A stretch of DNA of 64,000 nucleotides from Ruegeria atlantica (GTDB taxonomy: Bacteria > Pseudomonadota > Alphaproteobacteria > Rhodobacterales > Rhodobacteraceae): contig NZ_WQFE01000001.1 of assembly GCF_013033965.1 (NCBI RefSeq), forward strand, positions 496,001-560,000, given 5' to 3'. Shown here in pieces: positions 33,675-43,620 of the stretch. The first letter of the stretch is position 1, and the number at the start of each line of letters is the position of its first letter. The notes under the pieces were generated by a model. That model made no database searches, had not been told where the DNA came from, and saw nothing but the letters and a program-made list of their open reading frames with translations. Made by a program: the position numbers and the translations under genes.

Positions 33675-35096
33675 ATGAACGCTCCGAACGACATAGCCCC
33701 CGAGATCGCCGAAGTAGACCGGATCGTGGCGCGAGCACGCAAGGCTCAGATCGCATATGAGGCTGCGGGCAGTCAGGCGCACTATGACAAGGCCGCACTG
33801 GCAGCGGGCTGGGCGATCATGGAACCCCAACGCAACCGGACCCTTGCGGAGTTGGCGGTTGAAACAACCGGGCTTGGCAATGTGCCCGACAAGATTACCA
33901 AAAACCACCGCAAGACCCTGGGTCTATTGCGCGACATTGCCGAGGCAAAGACATATGGCGTCATAAGCGACGATCCCGAAACAGGCATAACGGAAATCGC
34001 TCGTGCAATTGGTGTCGTTGGCGCGGTGGTTCCCTCGACCAATCCGGCCGCGACACCGGCCAACAACATCATTAATGCACTTAAAGGTGGCAACGCGATC
34101 GTCGTCGCCCCCTCTCCCAAGGGCGTTGCATCCTGTGAGAAACTGCTCAGCTACATTCACGCGGAATTCGACAGGCTGGGGCTGGACCGGGATCTGGTCC
34201 AGATGATCCCGGCGCCGGGATCAAAGGCCAAAACCCAACGGCTGATGGAAACCTCGGATCGTGTGATCTGCACCGGCAGCCAGAACAATGTCCACCGCGC
34301 CCAGTCCTGTGGCACACCCGCTGTCGCGGTTGGTGCGGGCAATGTCATCGTGATTGTCGATGAAACCGCCGATCTGACAGCGGCGGCGACCAAGATCACA
34401 GCGTCCAAGTGTTTTGACAACGCGACCTCATGCTCGTCCGAGAACGCAGTTGTGGTGGTGGATGCTGTCTACGACGACTTTGTCGCTGCAATGGCGACCG
34501 AGGGCGGTGCGCTTGTCCCCGCTTCAGATGCTGATGGCATCATTGCCAGGCTGTGGCCGGGCGGGCACCTGAACCGGTCAGTCATTGCGCAGGACTCCGA
34601 CAAGATGCTTGAGGCGCTGGGGATGGCTGGGAAAGTCCCTGAAGGCACGAAATTTCTGGCAGTAGAAACCGACGGGATCGGCCCCGATCACCCCCTGTCC
34701 GGAGAAAAATTGAGCCGGATTCTGGCACTTTACCGGGCCTCGGACTACACCGCTGCCAAAGCCACCGCAATGCGCGTTCTGGCCCATCAGGGCGCCGGAC
34801 ATTCGGTCGGCATTCACACCAGCGACGACACACGCGCGGTTGAGTTGGGCCGCGAGCTACCCACCTGTCGGGTGATCGTCAATCAGGCGCATACCTTTGC
34901 CACCGGTGGTAGCTTCAATAATGGCATGCCCTTTTCCCTATCGATGGGATGCGGCAGCTGGGGTGGGAACTCAATCGATACCAACCTGCATTGGCGGCAT
35001 TTCGTTCAGACCACCAAAATTGTGCGTGAAATACCCCCGCGCGAACCCGCGCTCGAAGATGTATTCGGCGCGTATTGGAGGGAGGCCGGCCAATGA
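33675..35096 (+). CDS. CoA-acylating aldehyde dehydrogenase, probable sulfoacetaldehyde dehydrogenase (SauS-like)
   Basis: A 473-residue acylating ALDH. The conserved region VVPSTNPAATPANNIINALK and the catalytic Cys in CFDNATSCSSENAVVV are seen. In SauS the enzyme interconverts sulfoacetyl-CoA and sulfoacetaldehyde with NAD(P)H. The TTT transporter upstream and an AMP-forming CoA ligase coupled downstream (ATGA) reproduce the sauST logic of sulfoacetate degraders. The ATG at 33675 has GAGG seven bases before it and is preferred over earlier in-frame starts. Propanal- or acetaldehyde-type substrates cannot be excluded from sequence alone. Confidence 0.78.
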   Translation: MNAPNDIAPEIAEVDRIVARARKAQIAYEAAGSQAHYDKAALAAGWAIMEPQRNRTLAELAVETTGLGNVPDKITKNHRKTLGLLRDIAEAKTYGVISDDPETGITEIARAIGVVGAVVPSTNPAATPANNIINALKGGNAIVVAPSPKGVASCEKLLSYIHAEFDRLGLDRDLVQMIPAPGSKAKTQRLMETSDRVICTGSQNNVHRAQSCGTPAVAVGAGNVIVIVDETADLTAAATKITASKCFDNATSCSSENAVVVVDAVYDDFVAAMATEGGALVPASDADGIIARLWPGGHLNRSVIAQDSDKMLEALGMAGKVPEGTKFLAVETDGIGPDHPLSGEKLSRILALYRASDYTAAKATAMRVLAHQGAGHSVGIHTSDDTRAVELGRELPTCRVIVNQAHTFATGGSFNNGMPFSLSMGCGSWGGNSIDTNLHWRHFVQTTKIVREIPPREPALEDVFGAYWREAGQ

Positions 35097-36589
35097 TGGA
35101 ACCGCCAAAGGGAACGGTCCGCGACTGGCTGGACCTAAGGGCCGATCAGGGCGGAACCGGGTTCGTTTTTCCCGATGGCACTCAGGATCTGAGCTGGGCG
35201 GAACTGCGCAACTCGGCCCGAAACGTGGCAAGCATGTTGACCCGCCTAGGCGTGCAGAAAGGCGAAAGCGTCGCACTCGTCTATCCCAATTGCCGCGAGG
35301 CGCTGATCGCTTTGTTCGGCGTTCTCTACGGTGGGTTTCGGGCAACTATGATCAATCTTGTCGCGGGCGACAGTGCCGTGGCCTACGCCCTCGAACACAG
35401 CGGCGCGCGATTTGCCTTCGTGCACCCGGATCAAGCGGAATTGTTCAACCGAACAGCCGATTCTGCCGTAACTACGCCTTTACAGATCGAAGAAGCTGAT
35501 AACTCGGATACCGAGCTTTATGATCTGGCGCCCGCAGACCATGCCCTGCTTATGTACACCTCGGGCACAACCGGTCGGCCCAAAGGTGTCGTTCATACGC
35601 ATTCCAGCTTTTTGGCGGGCGGCTGGACCACCGCTGTCGCGCATGAACTGACAGATTCGGATCGCGGTTTCTGCGTCTTGCCGATCTACCATATCAACGG
35701 GCTTTGCGTGACGGTGATGGGAACCCTCGTCTCTGGCGGCTCCCTGGCCATGTGCGAACGGTTTTCGACCCGCCGGTTCTGGGACAATCTTGGTAAAACT
35801 CAGGCAACATGGTTTTCGGTTGTCCCGACCATCATCTCTCATCTGCTGCAATCTGACACCAACCCGGATGCCCAAACCCGCCAGAGTTTGCGGTTTGGGC
35901 GGTCTGCCTCTTCCGCGCTGGCGCCGGATGTACAACGCGCATTTGAAGACCGCTTCGAGGTTCCCATCGTCGAAACCATGGGGCTTACGGAAACTGCTGC
36001 GCAGATCCTGTCGAACCCACTCCCACCGGGCGTGCGCAAGATCGGCTCACCAGGCGTCGCGTACGGAAACGACGCCGCGATCCGGGATGTGAACCAGCAA
36101 CCTGTCTCAAATGGAACAGAAGGTGAGTTGGTCATACGCGGACCGAATGTGATGCTTGAATACCTCAAAGACGCCGATGCGACCGCAGGCACTTTCACAA
36201 CGGACGGTTGGCTACGCACCGGCGATCTGGCGCGTATGGACGAGGATGGATACGTCTATGTCACCGGCCGCCTGAAAGAACTGATCATCAAAGGCGGCGA
36301 AAACATCGCCCCGCGTGAGATTGACGAGGCGCTCTATTCCCATCCCGACGTTGTCGAAGCCGCAGCCTTTGCGCGCCCGTGCCGTAGCTATGGCGAGACA
36401 GTCGAGGCCGCGGTCAAAATCCGGGACGGGTCCGAACTGACACCGCTGACCCTTTTAGAGATTTGTAAGACCAAACTGGGGCGGTTCAAATCCCCTGACG
36501 AGGTTCACATTCTGCAGGACCTGCCGAAGGGGCCATCGGGCAAGATTCAGCGCAACCGGATTCTCGAAATCGTTGACGACCAATCCTAA
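35093..36589 (+). CDS. AMP-forming acyl-CoA ligase, probable sulfoacetate-CoA ligase (SauT-like)
   Basis: A 498-residue ANL-superfamily enzyme. The P-loop is YTSGTTGRPKGVVHTHSS (about residues 155-172), followed by GLTETAAQILSNP, the hinge TGDLARMDEDGYVYVTGRLK and the catalytic Lys in GPSGKIQRNRI. It would adenylate the acid and form the CoA thioester that the coupled acylating dehydrogenase reduces. Sulfoacetate is inferred from the gene set; the domain itself is substrate-neutral. Last gene of the operon, convergent with the RNA helicase gene after 61 bp. Confidence 0.78.
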   Translation: MMEPPKGTVRDWLDLRADQGGTGFVFPDGTQDLSWAELRNSARNVASMLTRLGVQKGESVALVYPNCREALIALFGVLYGGFRATMINLVAGDSAVAYALEHSGARFAFVHPDQAELFNRTADSAVTTPLQIEEADNSDTELYDLAPADHALLMYTSGTTGRPKGVVHTHSSFLAGGWTTAVAHELTDSDRGFCVLPIYHINGLCVTVMGTLVSGGSLAMCERFSTRRFWDNLGKTQATWFSVVPTIISHLLQSDTNPDAQTRQSLRFGRSASSALAPDVQRAFEDRFEVPIVETMGLTETAAQILSNPLPPGVRKIGSPGVAYGNDAAIRDVNQQPVSNGTEGELVIRGPNVMLEYLKDADATAGTFTTDGWLRTGDLARMDEDGYVYVTGRLKELIIKGGENIAPREIDEALYSHPDVVEAAAFARPCRSYGETVEAAVKIRDGSELTPLTLLEICKTKLGRFKSPDEVHILQDLPKGPSGKIQRNRILEIVDDQS

Positions 36590-36650
36590 GCGCCTGCAGC
36601 GCGAAAACTACGGGCGTGTGGCCCGGGTCAGTCCGGTGCAATGAACGGCC

Positions 36651-38702
36651 TCAGGTTTTGCGCCGTTTCGGCACGGCGTCTCCACCCTTGCCCGACTTTG
36701 CCGCTGCAGCCCGCGCACGGTTCTTTTTGCTGCTGGGTTTCCCCTTTGGCGGTGGCGGACCTTTGGTGGGTTTGCCACCGGGCTTTATGCGACCGTCATT
36801 GCTTTTACCGGCTGGCGCTTTGGGGGATTTCTTCTTAACACTTGTCGCCGAAAACTTAACGTCCGCTTCGCTTTTCGTGCCGGAAAGTGCCGAGCCCTGT
36901 TCTTTTGAGCGGGTCGGTTTGGAACGCTTTTCAGCCGGTTGTCGCGGCTTGCGTTCTTCGAGCTTGGGTTTGCGCTTGCGGGGCGCCGGTTCGTCGTTCC
37001 AATCAACGGGCGTCGTGTCCCCTTTGCGTGGACGCGGTTTACCTTTGGGCGCGCGGTTGGACTTTGGACGCTCAAACGCTGGCACGTCAGGTGCGCCATC
37101 CAAACGCACCACGTCTTTCGAACCTTCTATTTTCATGTCTGCGCCAACAGCCGCCAGAAAACCCTCAACGCTGGCTTCGCGGATCTCGACGTAGGACACG
37201 TCGTCGGCAATCCGGATCGCCCCGATATCGTCTTTGGTCAGATCGCCCGCCTTGCAGATCATTGGCAGTAAATGACGCGGCGACGCATTTTGCTTGCGGC
37301 CCTCAGACAGCGAAAACCAAACACTCGGGCCAAAGGCCGCGCGAGGTTTCGGGCGTTCTGCCGACACCGGGGCCAACTCTTCTGGCGCCGAGTGGCGCAA
37401 TTTGTACTGACGAAGATACGCTGCCGCGATTTGTTCAGCGGTAAATCCTTCAACCAGATGCTGAACCGCCGCCCTTTCGCTTTCGGTAACTTCGACCTGC
37501 CAGTCATCCGAGGCGAACATCCGCGCCTGATCACGTTCATTCACCTCGTCAGCCGATGGCGCAACGCCCCACTCGGCCGTCAATTTCGCGAATTTCAGAA
37601 TACGCTCGGTTTTTTTCCGTGACGACGGCTCGACCACCAACGCGCTGACGCCCTTTCGCCCGGCCCGGCCCGTTCGTCCGGATCTGTGCAAAAGCGTCTC
37701 GTGACTGTTGGGCAATTCGGCATGGACCACCAAGTCGAGGTTCGGCAAATCGATCCCTCGCGCCGCGACGTCCGTGGCCACACACACCCGGGCCCGCCCA
37801 TCACGCATCGATTGCAAGGCGTTGGAACGTTCACTCTGCGTCAACTCACCCGACAAAGCCACAACCGAAAACCCGCGATTGGAAAGCCGCGTGGTCAGTC
37901 GTGAGACCATCGCGCGCGTGTTACAGAAAACGATGGCGTTGGGCGCTTCGTAAAACCTCAACACATTGATGATCGCATTGTCGCCATCACGCGGCGCCAC
38001 CATCATCGCACGGTATTCAATATCCGCATGTTGAGTTTTCTCGCTGACAGTACTGACCCGCTCGGCGTCGCGCTGATAGCGTGTCGCAAGATTTGCAATG
38101 GCACGCGGCACAGTGGCTGAGAACAGCAGCGTTTGCCGCTCAGCCGGGGTTTCATCCAGAATGAACTCAAGATCCTCGCGAAATCCAAGGTCCAGCATTT
38201 CATCGGCTTCGTCCAGCACCACAGCGCGGATTGCGGTCAGATCAATGGACCCCCGCACGATATGGTCGCGTAACCGCCCTGGCGTTGCAACGACAATATG
38301 CGCCCCGCGCGCCAAAGCACGACGTTCATCCCGCATGTCCATACCGCCGACACACGAGGCCAAAAACGCACCAGCGTCAGAGTACAGCCAGCTCAGTTCG
38401 CGCTTGACCTGCATCGCCAATTCCCGCGTTGGCGCAACAACCAGAGCCAAAGGCGCGCCAGACACCCCAAAGGTCTCGTCATCGCCTAATATCTGTGGCG
38501 CTATCGCTAACCCGAACCCGATCGTTTTTCCTGATCCGGTTTGCGCCGACACCAACATATCGCGTCCTTCCAACCCGGGCTGAGTCACAGCCTGCTGGAC
38601 TTGTGTCAAAGTATCATAGCCCTTGCGGGCAAGCGCATCTGCGATGGTCTGTTTCACGATGGTGTTCTTTGTGTCAGCCGGGGGATACGGGCCTTGCGGC
38701 AT
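36651..38702 (-). CDS. DEAD-box ATP-dependent RNA helicase with C-terminal RNA-binding domain
   Basis: A 683-residue helicase of the CsdA/DbpA type. Motif I is AQTGSGKTIGFGLA, motif II VLDEADEMLDLGF, motif III SAT and motif VI HRSGRTGRAGRKG. Residues about 480-555 look like a DbpA-type RNA-recognition fold (GDLTKDDIGAIRIADDVSYV). The last ~120 residues are a Lys/Arg/Pro-rich tail, a common RNA-binding addition. Probable roles are ribosome assembly or mRNA turnover, especially in the cold. It lies just outside the genomic island and belongs to the core chromosome. Confidence 0.9.
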   Translation of the reverse strand: MPQGPYPPADTKNTIVKQTIADALARKGYDTLTQVQQAVTQPGLEGRDMLVSAQTGSGKTIGFGLAIAPQILGDDETFGVSGAPLALVVAPTRELAMQVKRELSWLYSDAGAFLASCVGGMDMRDERRALARGAHIVVATPGRLRDHIVRGSIDLTAIRAVVLDEADEMLDLGFREDLEFILDETPAERQTLLFSATVPRAIANLATRYQRDAERVSTVSEKTQHADIEYRAMMVAPRDGDNAIINVLRFYEAPNAIVFCNTRAMVSRLTTRLSNRGFSVVALSGELTQSERSNALQSMRDGRARVCVATDVAARGIDLPNLDLVVHAELPNSHETLLHRSGRTGRAGRKGVSALVVEPSSRKKTERILKFAKLTAEWGVAPSADEVNERDQARMFASDDWQVEVTESERAAVQHLVEGFTAEQIAAAYLRQYKLRHSAPEELAPVSAERPKPRAAFGPSVWFSLSEGRKQNASPRHLLPMICKAGDLTKDDIGAIRIADDVSYVEIREASVEGFLAAVGADMKIEGSKDVVRLDGAPDVPAFERPKSNRAPKGKPRPRKGDTTPVDWNDEPAPRKRKPKLEERKPRQPAEKRSKPTRSKEQGSALSGTKSEADVKFSATSVKKKSPKAPAGKSNDGRIKPGGKPTKGPPPPKGKPSSKKNRARAAAAKSGKGGDAVPKRRKT

Positions 38703-39066
38703 TGCAATCCGCGCATCTTCCTAGGTTAAAGATCGCCTCATACCGGGAGTCGCCGGCAATGTATAGCCGTGTCTTTTTTCGCGCCGCCAGAGCAACGTGA
38801 CTTCATTGATGCCATTGCCAAACTTCCTGGATGCGTTCCGGTCCTTACCGAAACCTCACGATGCCATGATAGTCGCGGAATCTGTTGAGTTTTCCAAGCG
38901 GCTGGAACAGCAGAGTTTTTCCGTGACATGTCAACCAATAGTTTCATGACACGGCTTGAATTTAAGGTTTCTGCTAAGAAATCGATCAAACCTGATCAGC
39001 GCACACTTTCAACGGCTCATCAAGCTGGGATTAAGTGCAACCTTAATCGTTGTATTGTTGATTTAG

Positions 39067-39080
39067 TGGTGCCCGGGGGC
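39067..39080. repeat. Distal attachment site (14-bp direct repeat of the tRNA-Phe 3' end)
   Basis: TGGTGCCCGGGGGC, identical and in the same orientation to 52162-52175, where it is the CCA end and acceptor/T-stem part of tRNA-Phe on the minus strand. Flanking bases diverge at once on both sides. Confidence 0.8.
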
Positions 39081-39159
39081 AGCACCAATCAATCCCACTT
39101 CCATATTATTTTTGTTTTTATCAGATAGTTGCAGCTAACATAGCGAATTGCGCAAAATC

Positions 39160-39191
39160 TTGTGTGTCGTTCAAAACCCAAATTGTGTGTC
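39160..39191. repeat. Left-end TTGTGTGTC motifs, candidate recombinase arm sites
   Basis: Exact TTGTGTGTC at 39160-39168 and 39183-39191, in the same orientation as the copies at 52072-52104 at the other end of the island. Confidence 0.6.
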
Positions 39192-39216
39192 GCGCCCTAA
39201 CCAAAGCAAACTGGTT

Positions 39217-41070
39217 TCACTCCGCATCGTTTTGCACAACCGCTTGCTGCACGGCTTCAGCCTCGTGAACCTCTTCTAGTTGACGCAACTTCTTGGGGAT
39301 AATGCGCTCCACCCTCAGGCGCTCGAAGCCCGTCAATGTGTCGCGACGTTTCTCAATTTCCCCCAACACACCCAACGCCCAATCGAGCTCAGAAGCCAGT
39401 TCATTTTGAGCACGATGCGGCTCTAGTCGATCCTCCAAGGCACTCTTGACCCATCGCCAATTCGGTCGCGGTGCGGCCAACCAAGCTTCCACAAATTCCG
39501 CGGGAGATATGGATTTAAAAACTGGTATCAGGGCATAAGGGCTATCGCGTCCCGCCGTATGACAAACCTGCCGATAGAACTCTATGCCATCTTTGGCAAG
39601 GACTCCCAGTAGATCTTTGACGATGGCTGGAAAGCTGGCTTCTAGAGCCTCTTCTCTGGCCGAAATAAGTCGGTCCCAAAGTGACTTGAACTGTTCCTGA
39701 TACGTGGGACGAACCCAATAACCATATCCGCCGTATGCGCGGTCGAAGCTATCCCACCATCGCCAATCAAGCTCTCTGGGTGGAAGCTTACCAGCAGCCA
39801 GAAGATCTTCGATGTAATTTAGACACTCATCGCGCGTGGTGTCTAAGCATTGCTCCAAAATGCCTTCATCGGACATCATTAACTTGAGGGCGAACATATG
39901 TAACATCTCGCCTGAAGACGTGATCTCTCGATTCTCGAACTGCTTGTTCATGGTGTCTAGCGCAGACTCAAAAACTTCGTCCGGAAGCTCATCGAAGCTC
40001 GATACAAGCCGCCAAGGCGGGAGGTTCTTTGCCTCAACAAAATGCGGAGATCGTTCGATTGAGATGATGATCCGGTCTGAATCAAAAACCCCATGCTCAA
40101 ACACATCCTCTAAGACCTGATCATCAAGAATTTGGTTTTCCAAATCGATCGTCGGATATCTGTCGTCAGCAGCAACTAATGGTGGTTGCTCAACCTCATC
40201 CTTGTCTTTAGCGGATTGACGCCTCATTTCGAAGCCCATGCGCTGTCCAGCACGGTTTTTTAGATCGTCTTGAGTAAGTCTCCCGAGTCGGGCCTCAATT
40301 CCGCAAGCGACAAACAACCCGACTGTCTCCGCCATGGCGTCGCCGTTCTCAAGTTGTTTTGGTCCTAGAGACTGATGCAGACGGGCTAGATCGAAGATGA
40401 CGTGACGAAGCACGCGGAGTGACTTGCAATTAGATGCATGGAATATCTCAATGACCTCAGGCTTCATCGCAACAATGAAATCACGAGAAGCACCGTCTAC
40501 ATTCGCGACGAACGCTTCGAATGCTTCCGAGACCCTAGGGACAACCTTTGAAGTATGCCCCACGACCTTTTCTTTCGCCTGCCTATAGTCGGGGTGCTTT
40601 GCTTCGAGTCTTTTCTCATCAGCTATTAGAACTACTCGAAATCCCAAATGTTCAACATAGGTCGAACAAACGCCCATGAGTTGTTCCAAACTCATGCCAC
40701 ACCGTTCGAGATCATCAAAAATCAGTGTGCGATCAGGTTCCACATTTCGCCGCATGGTCGCATTCAGCCAATCAGCTGCAGCACCGCCGAGAGAGATGAG
40801 ACCACCGACGTTCTCAGCAGCATCGCCAGCAGCGCCAATGAAATCGCCAAGTTTATTTAATGTAGGAGCATAAGCGGCATAGACAGCTGCATGTGCCTCA
40901 CTGGGCGTCTGCAGCCCAAAAAGACTGACATAGTAGCAATCCTCTTTTTCGATGCACTGGCGAACTTGATGCGTCTTTCCAACTCCCCAGTCACCTGTCA
41001 CAAGCACCGCATATCCGGGTTTTTGGAGTCCCTGATAGTAAGCCAAATACTCTTTGAGATGTTTCGTCAT
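39217..41070 (-). CDS. KAP-family P-loop NTPase
   Basis: A 617-residue STAND/KAP-type ATPase. Walker A is in VLVTGDWGVGKTHQVRQC (about residues 22-39). Walker B is TLIFDDLERCGMSLEQL, with the DD-E-R of KAP proteins, followed by VVLIADEKRL. A hydrophobic Gly/Ala stretch near residues 75-100 (DFIGAAGDAAENVGGLISLG) may be the membrane-insertion segment of the family. The long helical C-terminal half has no recognisable domain. Stand-alone KAP NTPases are frequent in phage-defence islands; a defence role here is inferred from location. The ATG at 41070 was used because homology-like sequence starts there. Confidence 0.75.
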   Translation of the reverse strand: MTKHLKEYLAYYQGLQKPGYAVLVTGDWGVGKTHQVRQCIEKEDCYYVSLFGLQTPSEAHAAVYAAYAPTLNKLGDFIGAAGDAAENVGGLISLGGAAADWLNATMRRNVEPDRTLIFDDLERCGMSLEQLMGVCSTYVEHLGFRVVLIADEKRLEAKHPDYRQAKEKVVGHTSKVVPRVSEAFEAFVANVDGASRDFIVAMKPEVIEIFHASNCKSLRVLRHVIFDLARLHQSLGPKQLENGDAMAETVGLFVACGIEARLGRLTQDDLKNRAGQRMGFEMRRQSAKDKDEVEQPPLVAADDRYPTIDLENQILDDQVLEDVFEHGVFDSDRIIISIERSPHFVEAKNLPPWRLVSSFDELPDEVFESALDTMNKQFENREITSSGEMLHMFALKLMMSDEGILEQCLDTTRDECLNYIEDLLAAGKLPPRELDWRWWDSFDRAYGGYGYWVRPTYQEQFKSLWDRLISAREEALEASFPAIVKDLLGVLAKDGIEFYRQVCHTAGRDSPYALIPVFKSISPAEFVEAWLAAPRPNWRWVKSALEDRLEPHRAQNELASELDWALGVLGEIEKRRDTLTGFERLRVERIIPKKLRQLEEVHEAEAVQQAVVQNDAE

Positions 41071-41351
41071 GCAAGGACCCTGTATGCTGAATGAGCTGAG
41101 ATTAGACGGGCTTGTCCGATTCAGTGAAGGCACCTTTGGCGCTAAATTGGGGTGACCTCAAGTCCGAGTTCTCTATTGCATGCTCAGTGAACTTTGGTAA
41201 TCCACCGAAATTTCTGAGCAGGCGCAGCACCCCCACCATGTTTCAAAAAGCGAGGGGCTCACGATAAGGCCAATTCTTCTCTTGAGAGCCGCATTCTTGT
41301 GCTACTCTTGGACTTCATCTCCGTTGCCTCTTTGGCTCGCCTGTAGGCCTC

Positions 41352-41744
41352 CTAAGGAGCCCGCTCGGAGGATGTAATGGGCCTAAACTTGTCCATGACA
41401 AGCAAGCCCTTGATGCCATAGAGGGCCATCAAAGAGAGAAGCGTTGCAAAAGAGAGGTCGTAACCCTCGTGGTGTTTGTAGCGTTTGCGAAGGACCGAGA
41501 TGAATGCGACTAGGTCGGTGCGAACTCGGACGGTTCGGAAAGACCCATTTGGTCGTGTCACCTCCTCTCTCAGCTTGCCGTCTTCGTCCATCGCATCCAC
41601 CATCTCATTTAGCGGAACGAAAGAGAGGATTAGGTCCCGCACTTCATTGGCGGGTTTGGCCTTGCGGTCTCGGCGCTTACCTCTCATCGGGTCTGATTGG
41701 CTTCCGTAAAACTCTCGCGCGGTCAGCCATTGCTTGTTTTCCAT
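41352..41744 (-). CDS. Uncharacterised 130-residue basic protein, partner of the island helicase
   Basis: The protein has a basic N-terminal half (REFYGSQSDPMRGKRRDRKA) and a helical C-terminal half (LVAFISVLRKRYKHHEGYDL) with a hydrophobic end. I do not recognise it. It is the downstream gene of the helicase on the same strand after 60 bp, so the two are probably one transcript. It may be a DNA-binding helper of the helicase. Start ATG 41744 (MENKQWLTAREFYG) has GGAAACACC upstream; an ATG eight codons earlier is an alternative. Confidence 0.6.
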   Translation of the reverse strand: MENKQWLTAREFYGSQSDPMRGKRRDRKAKPANEVRDLILSFVPLNEMVDAMDEDGKLREEVTRPNGSFRTVRVRTDLVAFISVLRKRYKHHEGYDLSFATLLSLMALYGIKGLLVMDKFRPITSSERAP

Positions 41745-41804
41745 GGTGTTTCCTTTCTTTGCGTGCACCCACTTCCGGTAACCGGAAGGGGACTATGAAT
41801 TGGG

Positions 41805-43121
41805 TTAGGCTGCTGCGTCGATGACGGCGAAGTTGTCATCACCTTCGATTGCGCTGTTGAGCCAATCCAAAAGGATGGCGCGCATACGTTTGTCGGGGAC
41901 GGTCACGGTGATAGGTCTGCCGTCGCGGACGCGGGTTCGCCAGATGAACTGAACCATCTCACTCAGTGCATATGCGTCAGAGAAGTTCTGCCCGGAGACC
42001 CCCAGGAAATTCTGGACCATGGGGTTCGGAGACATCGAGTAGAGATAGATGACGTGACTTGCGTGCTTGTAGTCGTTGGTCCCTCGCGTTTTGTTCGGAA
42101 GCCAATGCACACCACCCTTGGTATAGTCCCTGCCGAATAATCGTGAGTGCTTCGCCCACTGGCCCGCATAGCGTCCTTTGCGGTCTTCGAACCATTTGTC
42201 GCGAGCGCAAGTGAGGATTATGTCCTCTCGCTTGATGCCCTTCCAACGTCGCTCGATGAGGTTCTTCAACGCTGAGCCGATGGACTTGCACGTCTTCTCG
42301 TTTGAGCGCCTCGTTTGCTTGGAGAACGACAGGCTCACATGTTGTGGGATCGATAGCGCTTCGATGGAAACCAGAGAGTGTGCCCTCTTAAGCCATGCGT
42401 GGGTCGCCTCGCGCTTCACTTCGAAGTCGGCCTTGGGGTTACCCTTAGCGATCATCTTAAGATAAGCGTGGATGTAGGTCCCCTCGCTGAGGAAGGTCAT
42501 CACCGTCAAGGACCTCCCCGCCAAAAGGACTTGGTTTGGTGTAGCCACTGCGAAGACGCCTTTATCGTCCACGTGAAGCTGCCCTTGGACAGCTGGTCTG
42601 TAGATGTCGGGATGCAGTCGGCTTGAATAAGTAGGTTCTCCTTCGCTATCGAAGGTCTCACGTTGCCACTTTCGCCACTTGTCTGTCGGGATGACTTGCT
42701 TGGTCTCGGGACACACCCGCGCATATCCGCCACCTACGATGGCTTCCTCGAATGCTTCGGCGTCGATGGTGTTGATGCAGCTGACCGGGTTAGGGGCCTC
42801 GTCGATGATGATGTGGTAGTCGGCCATCAGGTGGGCCAAACGGAGCGTCATGAAGAAGAGCTTGTGAGTGATGGCCACGGACTGGCCCTCTTGGAGCATC
42901 TTTTCCAACTGGATGAGCTTTGGTCCTTTGCCTTCTATAGGCGCAGCGATTTCGACGCACTCAGGAGCATCATTCTGGAACCGTTCAATCTCGGTGAGGA
43001 GGGGCGTGACTAGGAGGTATTTCAGGTTGGGCTTTAGGGAGGCCAACATCTCTGTGGTTTTCCCCGTGCCGCAGGGTCTGTCGATGATGACGGTGTGTGT
43101 CGTTCGCTCAGGGTGAAGCAT
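41805..43121 (-). CDS. SF2-like DEAD-box-type helicase of the island
   Basis: A 438-residue protein. Walker A is in [17 protein letters not shown] (residues 13-29), motif II is the DEAD variant [13 protein letters not shown], and a motif VI-like stretch [19 protein letters not shown] occurs near residue 395. It is shorter than typical SF2 helicases (about 450 with little accessory sequence) and lacks a recognisable nuclease or primase domain. Helicases of this build occur in mobile elements as replication functions. It sits beside a 1.4-kb non-coding stretch that could be its target. Function is inferred. Confidence 0.65.
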   Translation of the reverse strand: MLHPERTTHTVIIDRPCGTGKTTEMLASLKPNLKYLLVTPLLTEIERFQNDAPECVEIAAPIEGKGPKLIQLEKMLQEGQSVAITHKLFFMTLRLAHLMADYHIIIDEAPNPVSCINTIDAEAFEEAIVGGGYARVCPETKQVIPTDKWRKWQRETFDSEGEPTYSSRLHPDIYRPAVQGQLHVDDKGVFAVATPNQVLLAGRSLTVMTFLSEGTYIHAYLKMIAKGNPKADFEVKREATHAWLKRAHSLVSIEALSIPQHVSLSFSKQTRRSNEKTCKSIGSALKNLIERRWKGIKREDIILTCARDKWFEDRKGRYAGQWAKHSRLFGRDYTKGGVHWLPNKTRGTNDYKHASHVIYLYSMSPNPMVQNFLGVSGQNFSDAYALSEMVQFIWRTRVRDGRPITVTVPDKRMRAILLDWLNSAIEGDDNFAVIDAAA

Positions 43122-43480
43122 AGCGTTTCCTTGTGCTTGCTTAGTTCATGGGGCCATGATGGCCAGTGGAGTTGCGAGCCATTTGCCTCACCTCAGGAGT
43201 GAGAGGCTTGCAATGTTATGAAATTAAACAACTAATCGGACTCTTGCGGAGGCCTACCGTAAACCTGTTATTTGTTAAGGGGGCACCTTTAGGGGTCACC
43301 CAAGAGGGCGACATGAAGGGTTATGATGGAGGTGAAGGACTTCGCCGTGGCTGCATCAGCAGACAGGCATCAGGGGTGAACTGTGAAGGAGCATGTGTTG
43401 GCGGCATTGGAGTGTCTGAGACCGCGTTAACGAGTCACCAGCAGGTCGCCTTCACAAACCGCGATCATATCGGGCGATGC

Positions 43481-43498
43481 CCTTGGGAAGACCCAAGG
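43481..43498. repeat. Perfect hairpin in the island non-coding stretch
   Basis: CCTTGGG-AAGA-CCCAAGG, a 7-bp perfect stem with a tetraloop. No U-run follows on either strand, so not a standard terminator. Confidence 0.6.
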
Positions 43499-43620
43499 AG
43501 ATGGTATTCACCTCAACATTTCCAGTATCGCCAGACCCTAGAGTTGCTGTCTCGTCGTCGCTTAGCCGCCCCATGACGCCATTCCTTACCCAGCAGCCGT
43601 AACGGTGGACCGCTCAGGGG

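Larger units (their letters stand above)
38703..39216. other. Intergenic region holding the distal end of the genomic island
   Basis: No gene is visible. The first ~360 bp belong to the chromosome upstream of the helicase gene. At 39067-39080 lies the 14-bp copy of the tRNA-Phe 3' end, and at 39160 and 39183 two TTGTGTGTC motifs. Beyond 39067 the sequence becomes AT-richer. Confidence 0.6.

Noticed and set aside
39061-39130. GGTGC...GCACC followed by T-rich DNA as a terminator at the island end
   Set aside because: The pairing arises from the attachment repeat, the loop is long and the T-rich stretch begins too far away.
43166-43576. 136-codon plus-strand frame in the island non-coding stretch
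   Set aside because: No ribosome-binding site, unlike-protein composition, and the strong hairpin at 43481-43498 lies inside it.
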